Below are positions 1 through 9,345 of a DNA stretch of 28,001 nucleotides, one piece after another. The translations under genes and the position numbers were made by a program. The notes under the pieces were generated by a model that made no database searches, was not told the origin of the DNA, and was given only the letters and a program-made list of their open reading frames with translations. Source of the DNA: a virus; the IMG/VR virus record IMGVR_UViG_3300025438_000103, positions 1 to 28,001 of that record. One strand, given 5' to 3'. Each line of letters opens with the position of its first letter. Position 1 is the first letter of the stretch.

Positions 1-3000
1 CATTGGAGGAGCAGGTGGAGTAACTACTTGAGCATTAGGTTGAGGTTGCGGTGCTAATGGTGGAACCATAGTCACTTGCTGCTCGCTGCTAGCTGCTGGG
101 GCCTGGCTTAAGTAATCTGTTAAAGGTATCTCTATATTAAAATCGTCATTTAAATCAAGCCTAAACATATCTCTTCTCATTTCTTGAATGACTCTAAATG
201 TTTCTCTACTTAATCCAGCTGGAATTTCTAGATCATTAAACTCTTCTCTCAATGCTTCTTCTTGTTCTTGAAATTTTTTTCTAGCTGTTTTAGTTATATC
301 AAAAGGAATAAATTTATCTCTACGAATAGCGTTGTAGTTTTTACTTTCTGCACGTTCTTTAAACAAAACAAACAAATCTTTTCTATCTGCTTCTAATATT
401 TCTGCAGCTTGTATTTTTCTTTTTAATGTTTGAAACTCTTTAAAACGTTGTTGATTCGCTACATAATATCTTGAAATAATAGTGTCTTCATCAATAGCAC
501 CACCTTTTAATACATCTGAAGTAAATAAATTTCTTGTTTGTCTAATTCCTTGTTTAAAGTCATTAATTTTATAGTTAAGACTTTTAATCGGATTTAAAGG
601 AATAGGTCTTAATCCTACTAATCCTGCTAATTCTTTTCCCGTGTCATATTTTTCTCCACGTTTTCCTGGGAGTTCTGCCATAGCTCTTACTAGTCGGTCG
701 GTTTGTTTATAAGATAAAGGAGCTACTTCTATAAATGCATATTTAGCAGCCTTAGCTATTTTTTCACCCCAAGGAGCCCTATCATTCCATAACTGTCTTC
801 CTTCTGCAGTTCGACCATTTCTAATAATTAAATTATTCATAACGTTAAACCAAATAGACTCATCTACATAAGGTCGTACAAATCTTCTTAAACCTTTAGT
901 TAAACCTTTTAAAACTCCTACGGTTAAGGGAGCATCAGGATTAAACGCATCTTCTGAATTTACTCCAGCGATGACTGATTGAAAGGGATTGACTACGGTA
1001 TCATAAACTAAAGCTCCCGTACCATCGATGTAATTAAAACTACCATCTTCGTTTCTAGTTAAAAACAAAGTAGAGGTTTCTGAAAAATCTGGAATAAATT
1101 CTCTAGCCGCAGAAATCATTTCTTTCGTAATTCCATACATTCCTGCTACCATAGCGGTAGCTACTACTGGTGCCGTTGCTGTTGCAGCTCCAAATCCAAC
1201 TAATCTATTTAATCCCACTGTTTGTAAAATAGGATTTTGAGCTTCTTTTAATCCTAACTCCGCAATATTAGCAGCGGTCCTGGTTACTTCAATAGGAAAT
1301 GATACAAAGTTTCCAGTAGGTAATCTTCTACTTGCTTGTCCAAATTGTCCTACGTATGCATAATTAGGAACTGTGTTTCTAACAATATTAGCAGCTTCTT
1401 TCATGATAGAAAGATCGTCAGGCATTTTTTTAATTAATCCTTTTTTTAATGCTTTAGTGTACGCATTTTTATAGGTATCAAATTCTCCTAAAAAGTTAAA
1501 TATTTTCCATTGGTCATCTTCTGCTACATATACATCGGCTGCTTTCTCGTATATTTTTTTCATGGCTTTTCCAAACTTGCCAAAAAATTTCATATACACA
1601 TCTCCACCGCTTCCAATATCATCTAATAATCCTTGAATATCTCTTGCAGAAGCAGAAGAACTTACGACTTGTTCTTCTAACAAAAATTTATACATAGCCT
1701 GATCTTTAGGTGCATTACGATACAATATTTGTGGTTGAATCGTGTTAAACGCTTGTTTAAAATTTTTTACCATAGTAACTGGGTTTTTAAATAAATTACC
1801 GGTCCCTAATGCAAATTGAGCGGATGTTGTAAAGTTTCTAGCATGGGTAAAAGGACCTAACATTGTTTTAGATATTTGAGTTAATCCTTTAGGAATTAAA
1901 ACTAAATTTCTATAAATAGTGGTCTTTGCCATATCGTCAAACAATAATTTTTCACTAAAATTAAATGCGTCTTGTAATTCTCTAGTAGTAAACTGACCAT
2001 TTAAAGGATTGGTATAAATAGATTCTCCTAAAGGAGATTTTATTTGCATACCTTGTGGGTTAGCAATAACCGGTTGATTTCTTAAATTTTTAATAGCTTG
2101 TACACGAGTAGGATACACCGCAGCACGTTCTCCTTTTTTTATTAATTCTTTAGATTGTTGTAAGACTCCATTATAAAAATCATCCTTAGCTGCCAACGTA
2201 GATAGATCGCTCATGGTGTTAATAATGGTATTTCTTATATCTCTTTTTTGACCAAAAAATCTTTGAAAAGATCTTAAATCTTTTTCAGATTGAATTAACG
2301 TAGTAGGTTTAAAAGTACCCCCTTTAACATTATCTGCAATATTAATAAGTTGAGTTGCCTTATCATCTAATACGCTTAATACGGTTAAAGGAAATTCTGG
2401 AGTTTTAGTAAGAGGATTAAATGTAATATTATTATAGACATCATCTATAATGTCATCCAAATCTTGAGGACCTAGATTTACTCCATTTTGTTTTGCATAA
2501 CGTTTATATACTTCTTTAACTCCATCAATAGCAGATTGAGCTGGTTTATAATTAAGCATAGGAAGAATACTTTTACCTTCTGCTATTCTATATTCGGAAT
2601 TAAAAATATTTCTCATTCGGTCATTCATAATTTTGGAAAACTCTGAACTAGACGCATTGATATTTTTCCCTTGTAATACTGTATTTTTAAATACATTCAT
2701 TTGATTTCTAACTTTCATCATTTCTCCTACTAAAACATTTCCCTGTTTTTTAGTAAGTCCTATTTCATCTAAGAAACCATAGAATTGATTTAATTGTTTA
2801 CCATCAAATCCTTTAAAGACTACATTGCCTCCTTGAATAACATCATCCGTAGAAGTTAATAATTCATCTAATCTTCCTGTTAATCTTTTCCAAGCAGGAT
2901 TACGACTAGACATTCCCGATTCTTTAGCAATGTTATATAAACTTTTATCAATGTCTTTAATTAAATCTCTAGCAGTAATTTGACCTCCTGCTATTTTTCC

Positions 3001-4053
3001 TTCTACTTTTTTTACACCTTCAAAACTTAATTGATCTTTAGCTCCCCTAGGTCTAAAAGGTTGTGCTATATATTTATCAATTAATCTATCTAACTCATCA
3101 TCGCTATATTTTAAATTTTTTCCAGCTTCGGATATTCTTTTTACAACTCTATTAATTCCATAAGCAATAGGAACGGATACGATTGCTCCTTCTGCTCCAA
3201 ATTTAAACCGATTCCACAATCTTCTAGCTGCTTCATCTTGTGTTGTAAATTTTTTGTCTCTATCTAAAGCACTGGGTCCTCCTAACACATCTCCCCAAGT
3301 TCCAATTCCTTCTAAATCTGCTACCAGAGCAGTTCCCGTAGCTCCTCCTAAAGTAACGGCAGCAAAATTTTGTTTTCCTGATAATTTGTTAAAATTTTTA
3401 GCACTAATAGAAGCCTTTACCGCCCCTGGATTAGCTCTTGCTACTTTATTTAATTTAGCAGCTTTAGACCATTTGCCATAAATTTGTTTTGCTTTAACTG
3501 CTGCTTTAACTCCATAACTTGCTCCTACTCTTCCAAAAGCATATAACTGACCTAAGGCAGAAGTTAATTTTCCTACCGCAGAATCTTTTATAATATCTTC
3601 TGATCCTTGTACTATTTTACCAAATACACTGTTACTAAAATATTCTTCTAATGCAGCTATTTTTCCTTGATCGGCTGGAACTCCTTCTTCAGCTAATGCG
3701 TCTGCAATTTCTGCAGTCAAAGATACTACCCCATAAGGAATTTTAATAGTGGAATCTATAATTCCAGCTACAAATCCATCTAATGCATTAACATTTCCTA
3801 AAGGAGTTAATTCACTTTCTGGAACACCTTGTACTCGTTCCGCTATTCTTCTAGCTGTTTTTCCAGCTTTTAGAAAAGTATCTCCTGCTAATTCTACGCC
3901 CTTAGGTCCAAATAAAATATCTGCAACAGGAGTAGGTTCTCCCGTTCGTTCTGGTACTTGTATAATTTTTTTAGGTTCTTCTTCTAATTCTTCTGGAATT
4001 AATTGGTAATCGGACTCGATATAGTCTTCTATATTATTAAATTCTTCCGCCAT
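1..4053 (-). CDS. Very large internal virion/ejection-type protein (partial, C-terminus off the window)
   Basis: The frame is open from an ATG at 4053 to the left edge, giving at least 1351 residues with no stop. The start follows a strong AAGGAGG ribosome site four bases upstream, which overlaps the stop of the preceding gene. The protein opens with an acidic stretch, continues as a long helical, Lys/Asn-rich protein without recognisable enzyme motifs, has one strongly hydrophobic Ala/Val/Gly segment near residues 947-975, and becomes Pro/Gln-rich near the window edge. Podoviruses encode very large internal proteins (for example T7 gp16) that are ejected and cross the host membrane; size, last position in a run of similar genes and the single hydrophobic segment fit that role. 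I see no lysozyme or transglycosylase catalytic motif. Function is inferred from context. Confidence 0.8.
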   Translation of the reverse strand, partial: MAEEFNNIEDYIESDYQLIPEELEEEPKKIIQVPERTGEPTPVADILFGPKGVELAGDTFLKAGKTARRIAERVQGVPESELTPLGNVNALDGFVAGIIDSTIKIPYGVVSLTAEIADALAEEGVPADQGKIAALEEYFSNSVFGKIVQGSEDIIKDSAVGKLTSALGQLYAFGRVGASYGVKAAVKAKQIYGKWSKAAKLNKVARANPGAVKASISAKNFNKLSGKQNFAAVTLGGATGTALVADLEGIGTWGDVLGGPSALDRDKKFTTQDEAARRLWNRFKFGAEGAIVSVPIAYGINRVVKRISEAGKNLKYSDDELDRLIDKYIAQPFRPRGAKDQLSFEGVKKVEGKIAGGQITARDLIKDIDKSLYNIAKESGMSSRNPAWKRLTGRLDELLTSTDDVIQGGNVVFKGFDGKQLNQFYGFLDEIGLTKKQGNVLVGEMMKVRNQMNVFKNTVLQGKNINASSSEFSKIMNDRMRNIFNSEYRIAEGKSILPMLNYKPAQSAIDGVKEVYKRYAKQNGVNLGPQDLDDIIDDVYNNITFNPLTKTPEFPLTVLSVLDDKATQLINIADNVKGGTFKPTTLIQSEKDLRSFQRFFGQKRDIRNTIINTMSDLSTLAAKDDFYNGVLQQSKELIKKGERAAVYPTRVQAIKNLRNQPVIANPQGMQIKSPLGESIYTNPLNGQFTTRELQDAFNFSEKLLFDDMAKTTIYRNLVLIPKGLTQISKTMLGPFTHARNFTTSAQFALGTGNLFKNPVTMVKNFKQAFNTIQPQILYRNAPKDQAMYKFLLEEQVVSSSASARDIQGLLDDIGSGGDVYMKFFGKFGKAMKKIYEKAADVYVAEDDQWKIFNFLGEFDTYKNAYTKALKKGLIKKMPDDLSIMKEAANIVRNTVPNYAYVGQFGQASRRLPTGNFVSFPIEVTRTAANIAELGLKEAQNPILQTVGLNRLVGFGAATATAPVVATAMVAGMYGITKEMISAAREFIPDFSETSTLFLTRNEDGSFNYIDGTGALVYDTVVNPFQSVIAGVNSEDAFNPDAPLTVGVLKGLTKGLRRFVRPYVDESIWFNVMNNLIIRNGRTAEGRQLWNDRAPWGEKIAKAAKYAFIEVAPLSYKQTDRLVRAMAELPGKRGEKYDTGKELAGLVGLRPIPLNPIKSLNYKINDFKQGIRQTRNLFTSDVLKGGAIDEDTIISRYYVANQQRFKEFQTLKRKIQAAEILEADRKDLFVLFKERAESKNYNAIRRDKFIPFDITKTARKKFQEQEEALREEFNDLEIPAGLSRETFRVIQEMRRDMFRLDLNDDFNIEIPLTDYLSQAPAASSEQQVTMVPPLAPQPQPNAQVVTPPAPPM

Positions 4054-4062
4054 GGAACCTCC

Positions 4063-4890
4063 TTAGTATCCTGGTGCTTTTACAAATTTTGTTCCGTCGT
4101 ATATATAAATTTTTCCGTCCGCTGGACTAACGTATGCTCTGCCAGGGCTATACCTAGTTCTTTTACTATCAGTCGCTTCTGTTTTAAAGGACCCTATTCC
4201 AGTTTTAGGATCTACTATAATTATTTTAGTATCTAATATGGTATTGCCTACATCTAATTTTGCTCTTAGATCTGGTGGTATTTTATTAGACTGAAGAGCT
4301 ATTTTATATTTAGCTAAATTAATTGCTTCAATTTCATCATATCCTGCTTCTTCATATTGTTTTGCTGCTTTAATCATTCTATTTTCAGGAGAGTCTCCTT
4401 TTAAGAAAGGAGAATTTTCTTTCATGTAATTATCTAATACTAAACCTAACGCTTCATTGTAAGGTATGCCTCTTTGTTGAGCTACTAAAGCAGCTCTTTT
4501 TTCTAAAATATCTCTATCATCTTTAGTTAAATTTTTAACTGCTTGTATTCCAGCTTGTGTTTTAAATTTATTTGCTTCTGCAGTTTGTTGTGCATTTAAA
4601 CCAGCACCTATTTTTGAAGCTTGTCCAAAAGCGCTTCCAAACGTTTGAAGTGCCATAGGGTCTTTGGCAGCACTTGCACCAAATCCAGTTATATAATTTC
4701 TTATGCTATCTCCTTGGCTCGGAAGCATCTTTTGATATTGGTTTTCAATAAGAATCTCGTAGGGTTCTTTTTTTTGTACGTTTCCTTGCTCTTGATAGTT
4801 TTGTCTAGGAGTTAATCCAGAAGTAATACCAGTACCTTCGGAAGTAGAACCTCCTTTTCGAAACATAGGTCTTTTAAATATATTAGGCAT
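4063..4890 (-). CDS. Candidate internal virion protein, 275 aa
   Basis: A 275-residue protein with a basic N-terminus containing the short motif FRKGGS, then a Gln/Ala-rich helical part (about residues 50-125), a charged helical middle, and a compact C-terminal part rich in Tyr, Lys and Gly (about 225-275). It lies between two other helical Gln/Ala-rich proteins, and its stop codon is part of the ribosome site of the giant protein downstream. This arrangement, a series of helical proteins after the tail nozzle, matches ejection or internal-core protein clusters of podoviruses. No enzyme motif is visible. It begins two bases after the stop of the upstream gene, so the two are probably translated together. 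The role is inferred from position. Confidence 0.75.
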   Translation of the reverse strand: MPNIFKRPMFRKGGSTSEGTGITSGLTPRQNYQEQGNVQKKEPYEILIENQYQKMLPSQGDSIRNYITGFGASAAKDPMALQTFGSAFGQASKIGAGLNAQQTAEANKFKTQAGIQAVKNLTKDDRDILEKRAALVAQQRGIPYNEALGLVLDNYMKENSPFLKGDSPENRMIKAAKQYEEAGYDEIEAINLAKYKIALQSNKIPPDLRAKLDVGNTILDTKIIIVDPKTGIGSFKTEATDSKRTRYSPGRAYVSPADGKIYIYDGTKFVKAPGY

Positions 4891-4892
4891 GG

Positions 4893-5777
4893 TTACCTAC
4901 CCATCAATGACATTAATCCACCGTAAGCAGCTGTTGGTCTTGGATTGAACATTCCATATAAATTAGCTAACGTTTGTGATGCTGCTAAACCAGGGCTAGT
5001 CATAATCGGTTGTTGAGGGCTTTGAGGTGTACCACTTGCAATTGTTCCATATATACCTGAAGCAGTTCCTAACCTTTGTAGTGGATATTGTTCTTGTAAA
5101 ATATTTCCTTGTTGAATAGCATCTAGAATAGATTGAGAGTAATTTTGCGCTCCTGCACCTGTAGCCCCTAATTGTCCGGTGATACCTGATTCAAAAGCTT
5201 GTTGTTGTTGACCAAAACCTAATTGATTTTGTAAACCTTGTTGTTGTAAACTTTGTGCTTGTGTTAAACCTTGTTGTCTTAGTGCCGCTAGCTGTCCTGC
5301 ATCTGAAATATCTCTACCTCTTAAATATTCTGCTTCTCCAATTTGTCCTCGTCCTTGTCCATAAGCTCCTTGTGCATATTGACCTCCTCGTAATGTATTT
5401 AACCCTGACGCTCGCTGCTCGTTCATTAGTGCTTGAGTCGCGTCAATGACTTCTGTTTGATACGGAGACATATACGATTGATATGCACTTGGCGCAGCTA
5501 AATCTTCTGCTGCTTGTAAATAAGGTTGATATGCTGCAACACCGGTTCCAGCGCCTACTCCTGTTACATCTCCTTGAGGAGAAAATTGTAAGGATCCTAA
5601 TCCTGCTTGCGTTGCGGTTCTTTGTTGAGATGCTTGAATTAATGGATTAACTTGGGAAACCTTAGGCGCCATTCCACCTATATTAACTGGTTGGTTAATT
5701 TGATCTATGGTAAGATCTGTTATTCGTTCACCCGCTGGTTCTAAAAAAGGAGCAGGGGTAGTAATATTATAAGCCAT
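4893..5777 (-). CDS. Gln/Ala/Gly-rich candidate internal virion protein, 294 aa
   Basis: A 294-residue protein of low complexity, very rich in Gln, Ala, Gly and Leu. A run of Gln-rich helix occupies about residues 165-205, followed by a Gly/Ala segment and a C-terminus with Pro and Tyr. There is no signal peptide or hydrophobic helix long enough to cross a membrane. The start ATG overlaps the stop of the upstream gene in a TAATG junction, with a GGAGG ribosome site just ahead, so translation is likely coupled. Podovirus internal core proteins often have this Gln/Ala-rich helical composition, which supports but does not prove a role in genome ejection. Confidence 0.75.
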   Translation of the reverse strand: MAYNITTPAPFLEPAGERITDLTIDQINQPVNIGGMAPKVSQVNPLIQASQQRTATQAGLGSLQFSPQGDVTGVGAGTGVAAYQPYLQAAEDLAAPSAYQSYMSPYQTEVIDATQALMNEQRASGLNTLRGGQYAQGAYGQGRGQIGEAEYLRGRDISDAGQLAALRQQGLTQAQSLQQQGLQNQLGFGQQQQAFESGITGQLGATGAGAQNYSQSILDAIQQGNILQEQYPLQRLGTASGIYGTIASGTPQSPQQPIMTSPGLAASQTLANLYGMFNPRPTAAYGGLMSLMGR

Positions 5778-6844
5778 TAAACACTTCCTCCGTTTTCAAG
5801 TTGTTTCATCATAGAATACATTTTCTGAGCACCTAAGTTAGTGTCTCCACCGCCTGCATTTCTTACTGCATCGGCTGTAAATACAAATTCGTTATTAGAT
5901 AACATCGCAGGGATATCATCCTCCTTTTCTTTTATACCAATTGGCGGAACAAATCCACCCTGATCTCTATAATCTAGTTCTGCAATTCCTTGTTGATTTT
6001 GTCTAGGGTTACCTACCGGCATTCCCATTTGATCTGCTATTTGAGGAGCTGACATAATTCCGTCTTGTACTGAATTTCCATATGCATAACCCATTCTTCC
6101 ACCATTCATTGCAGGTGCTCGTACTACATCGGCTGCAGTAAAAGATGCTCTAGGAGCATTGGTTGCTTCACCTGGATTATATTGTGCTCGTTTACCTGCT
6201 TGAGCGGCTTCAAATTTTGCTTGAATTTCTTCTCTTAATTTATTAATTCTTTTTTGATCTAAGTAACTTAAAGTCGTACCTGCAAGGTAAGTAGCTGCTT
6301 TAAACAACTCTTGCAATGTTTTTGGATCAGCATTCATTAATGAGTTAAATCCTTGTGAAATAAATTCTCCTACACTAGAAGCTCCGCTTTGAATACTCTC
6401 TAGTATGTCTATGCTTTTTACAGATTCAGGTATTAAATTAGTAATCCCGTCAACTCCTCCTGAAATATTACCACCAAGTCTATCAAAAAAAGAAGATGTA
6501 TCTCCAGTTCCTGCTTGGACTTCTCCTCCAAACATTCCCGGTACATTCAAACCATCTGCACCAGTTGCTTTTCCAAAACCATACGTTGCTCCCGCTTGTT
6601 TTACAGCATCGCTGATACTTCCTCGTTGATCAAATCTTCCAATACCTCTCATTGCTGCTGCAATACCTGGTTGAAAAGGTGCAACAAACGGTGCAGCTTT
6701 CACTGCAATATCTGCTATTTCATTAGGTATAATGTTCCTTACGAATTTTTTAAATTTACTTCCAAAGCCGTAGTTCTCTCTTGCTACGCCCATAATTCCG
6801 CCGTTTTGATATAATTGTCTGCTCATCTGTGATCTAGATATCAT
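5777..6844 (-). CDS. Candidate internal virion protein with conserved C-terminal motif, 355 aa
   Basis: A 355-residue protein. The N-terminus is basic and carries a Gly-rich stretch (YQNGG), the middle is mixed helical and Gly-rich, and the last 50 residues contain a DDIPAMLSNNEFVFTADAV-type segment (about 312-330) followed by Gly-rich and Met-rich ends. I recognise this C-terminal segment from many marine phage structural proteins, usually encoded near the end of the tail module, but no biochemical role is established to my knowledge. It is the first gene after the glycosyltransferases, preceded by 79 bases holding a weak promoter candidate, and it overlaps the next gene by one base. Confidence 0.75.
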   Translation of the reverse strand: MISRSQMSRQLYQNGGIMGVARENYGFGSKFKKFVRNIIPNEIADIAVKAAPFVAPFQPGIAAAMRGIGRFDQRGSISDAVKQAGATYGFGKATGADGLNVPGMFGGEVQAGTGDTSSFFDRLGGNISGGVDGITNLIPESVKSIDILESIQSGASSVGEFISQGFNSLMNADPKTLQELFKAATYLAGTTLSYLDQKRINKLREEIQAKFEAAQAGKRAQYNPGEATNAPRASFTAADVVRAPAMNGGRMGYAYGNSVQDGIMSAPQIADQMGMPVGNPRQNQQGIAELDYRDQGGFVPPIGIKEKEDDIPAMLSNNEFVFTADAVRNAGGGDTNLGAQKMYSMMKQLENGGSV

Positions 6845-6898
6845 AATCCTTTAAATATTGTTAGTAATGAAGCAGGCGCAAAAGTCCTGAAAATACAT

Positions 6899-6927
6899 AC
6901 TTTACTTGTTTTTACAGTATAGGTCAA
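6899..6927 (-). promoter_or_regulatory. Weak sigma70-like promoter candidate ahead of the internal-protein genes
   Basis: On the minus strand TTGACC (6922-6927, five of six matches to the -35 consensus) is followed after 17 bases by TAAAGT (6899-6904, four of six to -10). It overlaps the end of the GT-A gene and would serve the gene starting at 6844. In AT-rich DNA such matches are common, so this is tentative. Confidence 0.25.
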
Positions 6928-7754
6928 TCTTTTTTAAAATCAAGATCATCCATAAACCTACCGGTATATCGATACTCACCTATATGAGTAATATATTCAT
7001 CCACTAAAATGTGACATTTACCACCTATTTCAGCCCATCTTTTACAGAATCCAAAGTCTTCTCCGTAGTACTTTTTGGTTTCTGGTTCATGATAACAATC
7101 AAAGAAGTTGTACATAAACTTCTTCTCAACCATTTCACCATTAACAATAGTGGGTTGATTAATTTTTAATTCTGGTAACTTCTCAATCATGGTATCAAAC
7201 ACTTCTTTTTTAATTAACATACATCCGGTAGGAGCATGACTTACTTCTGCTACTCCATTGATTGCAGTTATTTGATTCTTTCCATCTAATTTTAACGGCC
7301 AAGTAAATCCTTGTTTAGACATAGTAGCACCGTCTTGTATATTTTTATATTTAATTCTATTAGCAATCTTATTCCAGTCTAAATCTTTTAATGGATAAGG
7401 AGCAGCTATTACATCTTTTTCTGCTGCTACTAATTTCATAATGGTATCAAAAGAAAACTCAATATCGGAATCAATAAATAACATGTGAGTGTAGGGATGT
7501 TTTTCAAATTCTTCCATAAACGCATTGACACATAAGTTTCTACCTTGCGTTACTAAAGAAGATTTTAATAAAGAAAAAGAAACTAGAATACCATTGACCA
7601 TACATTTTTGTTGAAATGCTAATAACGCTTGAGTGTAATGAATAGAGCATTCGCTATGAACCGGAGTAGCTACAAAGATAGAAGGTAGTTTACTTACATT
7701 AGGTACTTCTTTTTTGTTATCTTTTACCCAGATAGGTTTACTTGGATCTTGCAT
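6924..7754 (-). CDS. GT-A-type glycosyltransferase
   Basis: A 276-residue protein. After a short lead it reads IFVATPVHSE (residues 26-35), the usual first strand of a GT-A nucleotide-sugar fold. A DxD metal-binding motif lies at D95-S-D97 within FIDSDIEF. A GEDFGFCKRW segment (231-240) resembles the acidic ED motif that ends the catalytic site in this fold, followed by H257. Enzymes of this type transfer a sugar from a nucleotide donor; the acceptor cannot be told here. The gene overlaps the upstream GT-B glycosyltransferase by 17 bases, with an AAGGAG ribosome site inside that gene, so the two are probably made together. Lying among virion genes, it may decorate a virion protein or alter the host surface. 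Confidence 0.85.
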   Translation of the reverse strand: MQDPSKPIWVKDNKKEVPNVSKLPSIFVATPVHSECSIHYTQALLAFQQKCMVNGILVSFSLLKSSLVTQGRNLCVNAFMEEFEKHPYTHMLFIDSDIEFSFDTIMKLVAAEKDVIAAPYPLKDLDWNKIANRIKYKNIQDGATMSKQGFTWPLKLDGKNQITAINGVAEVSHAPTGCMLIKKEVFDTMIEKLPELKINQPTIVNGEMVEKKFMYNFFDCYHEPETKKYYGEDFGFCKRWAEIGGKCHILVDEYITHIGEYRYTGRFMDDLDFKKD

Positions 7755-8673
7755 TGATAGCTCCTTTTAAAAAGTTATTCCATAACGAACCAATACGAGT
7801 CCAGTTATAAAATCGGTTAGTATAAATAATTTGATCTTGTAAATGTTTTTGAACAATCTCGTTGTCTAAATTACCTACCGCTGTTTCAATAGCATAGGCA
7901 AAATTTTTAGCTAAATTTGCATACGATTTTTGATAAGGAATATAGGCCGCATATTCTGCACACGTTTCATATAAAGCTCCATAATTGGTAGTAATACAAT
8001 AGAGTCCTGCCGACATAGCTTCGAGCGCCGAGACGCAAGAGGTCTCTTCAAAGATACTAGGATAGGCAAAAATATGATAGTTTTTTAATTGATCTACAAT
8101 ATACTCATTCGATTTATATCCAATGTAATTAACATTGGATAATTTTTTTGCTTGTTCAAACAAACCTTCAAATTGTTGATTGTTTGCTTGTTTAAATTGA
8201 TCTCCGTAAATTTCGGTAGAAGAATAAACATCTAAGGTGATGAGGGGATTTTGAATCATTTGCATTGCTGCTAGTATCACATTCAATCCTCTCCAAGGAG
8301 TAGGTTGAAAGATAAGTTTGATGGGATCCCCTTTTTTGTAAACTAAATTTCTAGGTGTAATTTCTGGAATTCCGTTTTTAATAACCAAACATCGTTCGGT
8401 AGGAATATCAAAATGCATTCTATATTTTTCATAGTTCCAATGAGAATTAAATACATACCAATCATATTTAGAATGATTCGAAGTATCTTTAAACCAAGGT
8501 GCTAAATTAGCTTGATCATATGAATTATGTTGCCATAAGATATTTACTTTATCTTTAGACAAAGGAATTTTTTCAGGAACGGAAGTAGTAATTTGAACTT
8601 GATCTAATAGTTCTTTATCTACATGTCTTTCTAAGAACTGCATTTGCAGTTCGGTTCCACCAAGTGGCTGCAT
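7738..8673 (-). CDS. GT-B fold glycosyltransferase, GT4-like
   Basis: A 311-residue protein. It starts close to a PLGGTE motif (residues 3-8), has an NG pair (100-101), a W-R-G-L stretch in the donor-binding half (127-130), and the GT4 signature E210-x7-E218 inside a segment ending SALEAMSAG. The conserved Rossmann-type beta strands are visible around 44-49 and 118-123. It is short for GT4 enzymes, which usually have 350 or more residues, because the first strand before the GGTE motif is missing. The start ATG lies in a TAATG junction with the small upstream gene and the ribosome site is weak, so coupling to that gene is likely. Substrate unknown. Confidence 0.85.
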   Translation of the reverse strand: MQPLGGTELQMQFLERHVDKELLDQVQITTSVPEKIPLSKDKVNILWQHNSYDQANLAPWFKDTSNHSKYDWYVFNSHWNYEKYRMHFDIPTERCLVIKNGIPEITPRNLVYKKGDPIKLIFQPTPWRGLNVILAAMQMIQNPLITLDVYSSTEIYGDQFKQANNQQFEGLFEQAKKLSNVNYIGYKSNEYIVDQLKNYHIFAYPSIFEETSCVSALEAMSAGLYCITTNYGALYETCAEYAAYIPYQKSYANLAKNFAYAIETAVGNLDNEIVQKHLQDQIIYTNRFYNWTRIGSLWNNFLKGAINARSK

Positions 8674-8852
8674 TATTTTTGTCCCATTATTTTCTGTAAA
8701 AGATTTAATCCTTCATTGGTAACGGTCACTGCTGTATCGACTGCTAAATCGTCTTCAGCATGATGTTGTAAAAACTGTTCCTTTGTTTCATACGTCTTAT
8801 TAGTAGACTTACTTCTAAAGGTGTGTTTCGTGGTCGTTTCTATTTTATCCAT
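8673..8852 (-). CDS. Small protein of unknown function, 59 aa
   Basis: A 59-residue reading frame that fills the space between the upstream 111-residue gene and the GT4 gene. Its ATG lies eight bases inside the end of the upstream gene and its TAA shares one base with the next ATG. The protein starts with a charged, Thr/Lys-rich part, has a His-His-Ala-Glu-Asp-Asp stretch near residue 30 and ends with a short amphipathic helix. I do not recognise a family. The tight overlaps on both sides are the main reason to believe it is translated. Confidence 0.65.
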   Translation of the reverse strand: MDKIETTTKHTFRSKSTNKTYETKEQFLQHHAEDDLAVDTAVTVTNEGLNLLQKIMGQK

Positions 8853-9180
8853 TCTCTTGTGATCTGTCTATTAACATGTAAGACACTGCTCCGCTAACGG
8901 CATCAGCAGTACTCGCTTGCACGCTTATAGCATCTCCTGCTTCTAAATTCAAGGTATCTACTAATAGATTTGCAGTAGATTTATTTAATTGTGCATGACC
9001 TATTTGAACCGCACTTGCACCATTCTTAGTAAGAAAAAGATCTGTATCTACATTACTAGCAGTATCATGAACCGCTTGTACCGTTTTAACAATAGCTACA
9101 GAAGAAGTACTTACGGATAATACAATAGTTACATTAGTAGTGGTTAAATCAAATGTATTGCTTTTAAAAAAATTTGCCAT
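8845..9180 (-). CDS. Small beta-rich structural protein, 111 aa
   Basis: A 111-residue protein with alternating hydrophobic and Thr/Ser residues, the pattern of a beta-sandwich, with no Cys, no membrane segment and no signal peptide. It begins immediately after the stop of the preceding small gene. Small beta-rich proteins of this size next to tail-nozzle genes are common in marine podoviruses and are usually taken as minor tail or decoration proteins. The assignment is by composition and position only. Confidence 0.65.
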   Translation of the reverse strand: MANFFKSNTFDLTTTNVTIVLSVSTSSVAIVKTVQAVHDTASNVDTDLFLTKNGASAVQIGHAQLNKSTANLLVDTLNLEAGDAISVQASTADAVSGAVSYMLIDRSQENG

Positions 9181-9345
9181 TTACGTTAAAAACCATTCTA
9201 TTTGCGCTTGTTCATTTTTTAAATCTTTTTGATAACCAAAGTTTAACTCATTCTTTAATGTATTCAACCCTTCGTTCAACTGTCGTTGATTAAACACATC
9301 ATATTCTTCTCTTGGTTCTGGAATCACTGCAGTAATTTTTGCCAT
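9181..9345 (-). CDS. Small helical protein, 54 aa
   Basis: The frame could be extended upstream through a non-ATG codon, but the natural start is the ATG at 9345. It overlaps the stop of the nozzle gene by one base (TAATG) and has an AGGAGG-type ribosome site inside that gene's last codons. The 54-residue product has a Pro-rich lead, then a charged amphipathic helix rich in Asn, Leu, Lys and Glu, possibly a short coiled coil. No known family is recognised. Its setting between nozzle and beta-rich proteins suggests a minor virion or assembly role. Confidence 0.65.
   Translation of the reverse strand: MAKITAVIPEPREEYDVFNQRQLNEGLNTLKNELNFGYQKDLKNEQAQIEWFLT

Noticed and set aside
3254-4236. Several plus-strand frames opposite the giant gene and its neighbour
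   Set aside because: Pro/Ser/Leu-rich shadows of the minus-strand coding sequence.
6405-6814. Two overlapping plus-strand frames opposite the 355-residue gene
   Set aside because: Both lie within a well-supported minus-strand gene, lack ribosome sites and resemble no protein.
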